From contig DEOB01000010.1 in assembly GCA_002359895.1 (NCBI GenBank), positions 256,378 to 320,377 of the forward strand: DNA of 64,000 nt, read 5' to 3'. Of the stretch, positions 60,850-64,000 are shown one piece after another. Under the pieces are notes generated by a model. It was not told the DNA's origin. It worked only from the letters and a program-made list of their open reading frames with translations, and ran no database searches. The position numbers were made by a program, and so were the translations under genes. Origin of the DNA: Stenotrophomonas sp. UBA2629. GTDB lineage: Bacteria > Pseudomonadota > Gammaproteobacteria > Xanthomonadales > Xanthomonadaceae. Numbering within the stretch: position 1 is the stretch's first letter; each line of letters begins with the position of its first letter.

Positions 60850-61977
60850 GTGCCCCCTTACGCCGGTCCTCCCGTAGCCTCCCGACAGGGTGACGCCAGC
60901 AGCACGCTACGCCTGCTGGCGTACCTGGCATTGGCCATTACTTTGATCGTGCTCGACAACCAGGGCGGCTGGCTGTCGCGCCTGCGTGTGCAGGCCAGCC
61001 TGGTGGTGCAGCCGATCTGGTCACTGGCCGGGCTGCCGGGCCGCTTGGGTGCCACGGTCAAGGACAACGCAGCCAGCCATGGCCAGTTGGTCAATGAAAA
61101 CCGTGAGCTGCGCAATCAGCTGCTGGTCGCCAATGCACGGCTTACCCGCCTGCAGACCGCCGCGTTGGACAACGCCCAACTGCGTGAACTGTTGAATGTG
61201 TCCGAGCGCGCTGGCTTGGATGTGCAGTTGGCGCCGATTCTGGATATCGACCTGGACCCGGTGAAGCAGCGCCTGGTGTTGGATTCGGGCAGCCGCGATG
61301 GCGTGCGCGTCGGCCAGGCGGTGATTGATGCCGGTGGCCTGATGGGGCAGGTGATTGTGGTGACGCCCGGTCATTCGACCGTGCTGTTGTTGACGGACCC
61401 CGACCATGCCGTGCCGGTGACCGTGGCGCGCAACGGTGTTCGGCTGATTGCCTACGGGCGTGGCGACCGCTTGGAGCTGCGTGACATTCCGCTTAGCGCG
61501 GGCGTGGAAGTGGGCGATGAGATCGTCACCTCCGGGCTGGGAGGGCGTTTCCCGGCCGGCTTCCCGGTCGGCAAGATCCTCAAGCTACGCCCGGACGACA
61601 CGCATGCCTTCCTGGTAGGTGAGCTGGAGCCGGCCGCCAAACTCGACCGTGGTCGCAACGTCCTACTGCTGCGTTCGGTGGCCAGCGTGCCGCAACTGCC
61701 GGTGACCACCGGGTTGGAGCCGCCGCCGCTCTCCGCTGCGGCAACGGCCGCCGCTGTACCCGATCCAGGTGCCGGGCTTGCCCCGTCGCATCGACCCACG
61801 CCTGATGCCGCGCAGCCAGCGGCAGCGCAGACCACCGTGCCCAGCCAAGTGTCCGCCACCACCACGCCCGAAGCGACGCCGCCTTCTACCGTCGCGCCGG
61901 CCAACACCGCGCCAGCAGCGCCGGCCACAACGCAGACGCAGCCACCCGCGGCCGCTCCAACGCAGGTACAGCCATGA
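60850..61977 (+). CDS. mreC: Rod shape-determining protein MreC with a long Pro/Ala/Thr-rich tail
   Basis: The 375 aa protein has a single membrane helix (LRLLAYLALAITLIVLD), a coiled coil (HGQLVNENRELRNQLLVANARLTRLQ) and the beta-barrel pair (LVLDSGSRDGVRVGQAVIDAGGLMGQVIVVTPGHSTVLLLTDPDHAVPV). The final 100 or so residues are a Pro/Ala/Thr-rich periplasmic extension. MreC activates PBP2 and links MreB to it. GTG 60850 gives MPPYAGPPVASRQGD, the family-like start. Confidence 0.92.
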   Translation: MPPYAGPPVASRQGDASSTLRLLAYLALAITLIVLDNQGGWLSRLRVQASLVVQPIWSLAGLPGRLGATVKDNAASHGQLVNENRELRNQLLVANARLTRLQTAALDNAQLRELLNVSERAGLDVQLAPILDIDLDPVKQRLVLDSGSRDGVRVGQAVIDAGGLMGQVIVVTPGHSTVLLLTDPDHAVPVTVARNGVRLIAYGRGDRLELRDIPLSAGVEVGDEIVTSGLGGRFPAGFPVGKILKLRPDDTHAFLVGELEPAAKLDRGRNVLLLRSVASVPQLPVTTGLEPPPLSAAATAAAVPDPGAGLAPSHRPTPDAAQPAAAQTTVPSQVSATTTPEATPPSTVAPANTAPAAPATTQTQPPAAAPTQVQP

Positions 61978-62459
61978 GCCGTCCCCGCGTTAAAGCCTGG
62001 GTGTTGCCGGCCAGCGTTGTGCTGGCAGTGTTGCTGGGGCTGGTGCCATTGCCCGAGTTGTTGCAGCCGCTGCGGCCGTACTGGTTGGCGCTGGTGCTGG
62101 CGTTCTGGGTGATCGAAACACCGGATCGGGTGGGGCTGGGGTTTGCCTTCTGCATTGGCGTGCTGGCCGACGTGATCTTTGGCGGCATCCTGGGCGAGCA
62201 GGCGCTGCGGCTGGTGGTGATGGCGTTCATCCTGCAGCGCTTCCGCGCGCGTTTTCGTTTTTTCCCGCTGTCACAGCAGGCGTTGGCCATTGGCGGTTTG
62301 TTGTTCAATGACCGCGTCATCGCCGCGGCCATCCACCTGCTGACCGGTGAGCCGCCGCTGCCGTGGAGTTACTGGTGGGCGCCGCTGCTGGGCATGGCGC
62401 TGTGGTTGCCGCTGTATGCGCTGCTCGATGCGCTGCGGCTGGGCAAGCGCGGCCGCTGA
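61974..62459 (+). CDS. mreD: Rod shape-determining protein MreD
   Basis: The 161 aa inner-membrane protein has five hydrophobic helices and FWVIETPDRVGLGFAFCIGVLADVIFGGILGEQALRLVVMAFI, a typical MreD core. Its ATG overlaps the mreC TGA (ATGA). It is part of the elongasome with MreBC and PBP2. mrdA begins two bases after its stop. Confidence 0.95.
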   Translation: MSRPRVKAWVLPASVVLAVLLGLVPLPELLQPLRPYWLALVLAFWVIETPDRVGLGFAFCIGVLADVIFGGILGEQALRLVVMAFILQRFRARFRFFPLSQQALAIGGLLFNDRVIAAAIHLLTGEPPLPWSYWWAPLLGMALWLPLYALLDALRLGKRGR

Positions 62460-62461
62460 CG

Positions 62462-64000
62462 ATGTACAACCGCCGCCAGACCAAGAACGCACACGCCGAA
62501 GCCGAGCAGTTCCGCCGTCGTGCGGCGCTGGGGTTTGTCTGTGTGCTGCTGACGCTGGGCCTGTTGGGCGGCTGGTACTTCAAGCTGCAGGTGCTGGACC
62601 ACGACATCTACGCCACCCGTTCGGAAGCCAACCGCATCAAGGCGCGGCCGGTGGTGCCCGGGCGCGGTTTGATCTATGACCGCAACGGTCGGCTGCTGGC
62701 CGAAAACGTGCCGGCGTTCCGTCTGGATGTGACCCCGGACAAGGTCCAGGACATGGACCGCACGCTGGCCGGCCTGCAGAAGATTTTCTCGCTGAGCGAA
62801 GAAGACATCGATCGCTTCAAACAGTCGCGCAAGGCGCGCCGCAGTTTCATGCCGGTGACCTTGAAGCTGCGCGTGAGCGACGACGAGATGGCGCGATTTG
62901 CGGTGGACCGTTGGCGCTTTCCCGGTGTGGAGCTGGAGCCGTATCTGACCCGGCGCTATCCCTATGGTGATCTGCTGGCGCACGTCATCGGCTACGTCGG
63001 GCGCGTGGATGACAAGGATCTGGAAGAGCTGGGCGAGGGTAACGCCGCGCTGACCCATATCGGTAAGTCCGGGCTGGAGCGTTTCTACGAGCAGCAACTG
63101 CGCGGCAAGATCGGCTACGAGCAGGTCGAGACCAATGTGCAGGGGCGTGCCATCCGCACCATCGGCCGGGTGCCGGCGCAGTCGGGCACCGATCTGCGCC
63201 TGTCCATCGATGCCGACCTGCAGCGGGTGATGGTGGCGGCCTTCGGCGAGCAGGAAGGCTCGGCGGTGGCGATCGATCCGCGCAATGGCGAGATCCTGGC
63301 CATGGTCAGCCTGCCCTCGTACGACCCCAATCTGTTCGTCAACGGCATCTCGCATGCGGATTTCAACGCGCTCAAGGACAACCCCTCGCGTCCGCAGTTC
63401 AACCGGCTGGTGCTGGGCGGCGTGGCGCCGGGTTCCACGGTCAAGCCGCTGATCGGCCTGGCTGGCCTGGACAGCGGCGTGCGCCGGCCGGAAGACAAAA
63501 TTCTCTCGCGCGGCATGTTCTATCTGCCCGGCGTGAGCCGTGGCTGGGGCGATGCCAACCGGGGTGGCCATGGCTGGACCGACCTGCGTAAATCCATCTC
63601 CCAGTCGGTGAACACCTATTACTACCAGCTCGGCATCGACATGGGCATCGAGCGTTTCGATGAGTACATGGGCGGGCATTATGGTTTTGGCCAGCGCACC
63701 GGCATTGATCTGGCCGGCGAGATCGAGGGCATCCTGCCGTCACCCGCCGCCAAGATGAAGGCGCGCAAAGAGCGCTGGTACCCCGGCGACACGGTCAACG
63801 CCAGCATTGGCCAAGGCCTGTGGAAAGTGACGCCGCTGCAGTTGGTGCGCGGCGTGGGCGGCTTGGCGTCGGGGCAGCTGCATCGCCCGCATCTGGTCAC
63901 CGAACAGCGTGCGGGGTTTGATCACGACTGGGCCCCGACCGAGCAACCGGCGGGCCGTCCCATCAGCCCCAACCCGGCCAATCTGCAGGCGGTACGCGAA
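62462..64000 (+). CDS. mrdA: Penicillin-binding protein 2 (3' truncated by the window end)
   Basis: 513 codons are open to the last base. The peptidoglycan transpeptidase drives lateral wall growth. A membrane helix (GFVCVLLTLGLLGGWYF) precedes the PBP dimer domain (VVPGRGLIYDRNGRLLAENVPAFRL). The catalytic serine is Ser325 in APGSTVK (SxxK), and the SxN motif is SVN at 382-384. The KTG motif lies outside the window. The gene follows mreD by two bases. Confidence 0.97.
   Translation, partial: MYNRRQTKNAHAEAEQFRRRAALGFVCVLLTLGLLGGWYFKLQVLDHDIYATRSEANRIKARPVVPGRGLIYDRNGRLLAENVPAFRLDVTPDKVQDMDRTLAGLQKIFSLSEEDIDRFKQSRKARRSFMPVTLKLRVSDDEMARFAVDRWRFPGVELEPYLTRRYPYGDLLAHVIGYVGRVDDKDLEELGEGNAALTHIGKSGLERFYEQQLRGKIGYEQVETNVQGRAIRTIGRVPAQSGTDLRLSIDADLQRVMVAAFGEQEGSAVAIDPRNGEILAMVSLPSYDPNLFVNGISHADFNALKDNPSRPQFNRLVLGGVAPGSTVKPLIGLAGLDSGVRRPEDKILSRGMFYLPGVSRGWGDANRGGHGWTDLRKSISQSVNTYYYQLGIDMGIERFDEYMGGHYGFGQRTGIDLAGEIEGILPSPAAKMKARKERWYPGDTVNASIGQGLWKVTPLQLVRGVGGLASGQLHRPHLVTEQRAGFDHDWAPTEQPAGRPISPNPANLQAVRE

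Overview
This is GC-rich chromosomal DNA from a gammaproteobacterium of the Xanthomonadaceae, most likely Stenotrophomonas or a close relative. The support is a stand-alone homodimeric-type aceE, an opgH without opgG, an lptM-dapF-DUF484-xerC cluster next to hslVU, an mreBCD-mrdA cluster, and palindromic extragenic repeats headed by GTAG like those described from S. maltophilia. No rRNA, tRNA, prophage or CRISPR array was seen. Most of the window is ordinary core genome.

Layout. 1-3.3 kb: the 3' part of a choloylglycine-hydrolase-family gene, an outer-membrane barrel, and a ferric-siderophore reductase with its PadR repressor and palindromic operator. 3.6-6.3 kb: aceE. 6.4-8.5 kb: an AT-richer accessory stretch with a two-gene unit (65 aa plus a 323 aa membrane protein) and an orphan small membrane protein, none of which I recognise. 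8.5-9.6 kb: an inverted REP pair and a frameshifted REP-associated tyrosine transposase. 9.8-15.1 kb: a diguanylate cyclase, then a minus-strand thiamine locus (TPP riboswitch, TonB receptor, PnuT-like permease) with an APH-fold kinase upstream. 15.1-26.1 kb: mixed accessory and housekeeping genes, including an HNH endonuclease, a small conserved protein, a YcaQ-type DNA glycosylase, an M48 protease, a YncE-like propeller, a MerR/DUF2938 pair, small stress-type proteins, a protein with a poly-Glu/Asp tail and a CorA/ZntB channel.

26.7-34.6 kb: opgH, an esterase, algR, hemC, a DUF481 barrel, a WYL regulator and a lipocalin. 34.6-40.8 kb: two S9 prolyl-oligopeptidase-family enzymes flanking a triplicated palindromic array and a PLP aminotransferase. 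40.8-46.5 kb: DUF454, lptM, dapF, DUF484, xerC, DUF3079, hslV and hslU. 46.9-51.3 kb: a two-gene RND efflux pump without an outer-membrane partner. 51.4-58.4 kb: a small protein, a cytosine-deaminase-like enzyme, ubiE, an M1 aminopeptidase lipoprotein, a secreted acetamidase/formamidase, a lipoprotein and a HAD phosphatase. 58.4-64 kb: a PfkB kinase, then mreB, mreC, mreD and mrdA (cut by the window end), the rod-shape elongation system.

The best leads for something new are the unrecognised AT-rich membrane module at 6.4-7.6 kb, the solitary HNH nuclease with an uncharacterised N-terminal domain at 15.2-16.0 kb, the possible thiamine kinase beside the TPP-riboswitch locus, and the broken RAYT with its flanking repeat families. 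I found no clearly new, complete multi-gene system. Start sites were chosen from Shine-Dalgarno sequences, signal peptides, overlaps and family alignments known to me. No database search was possible.
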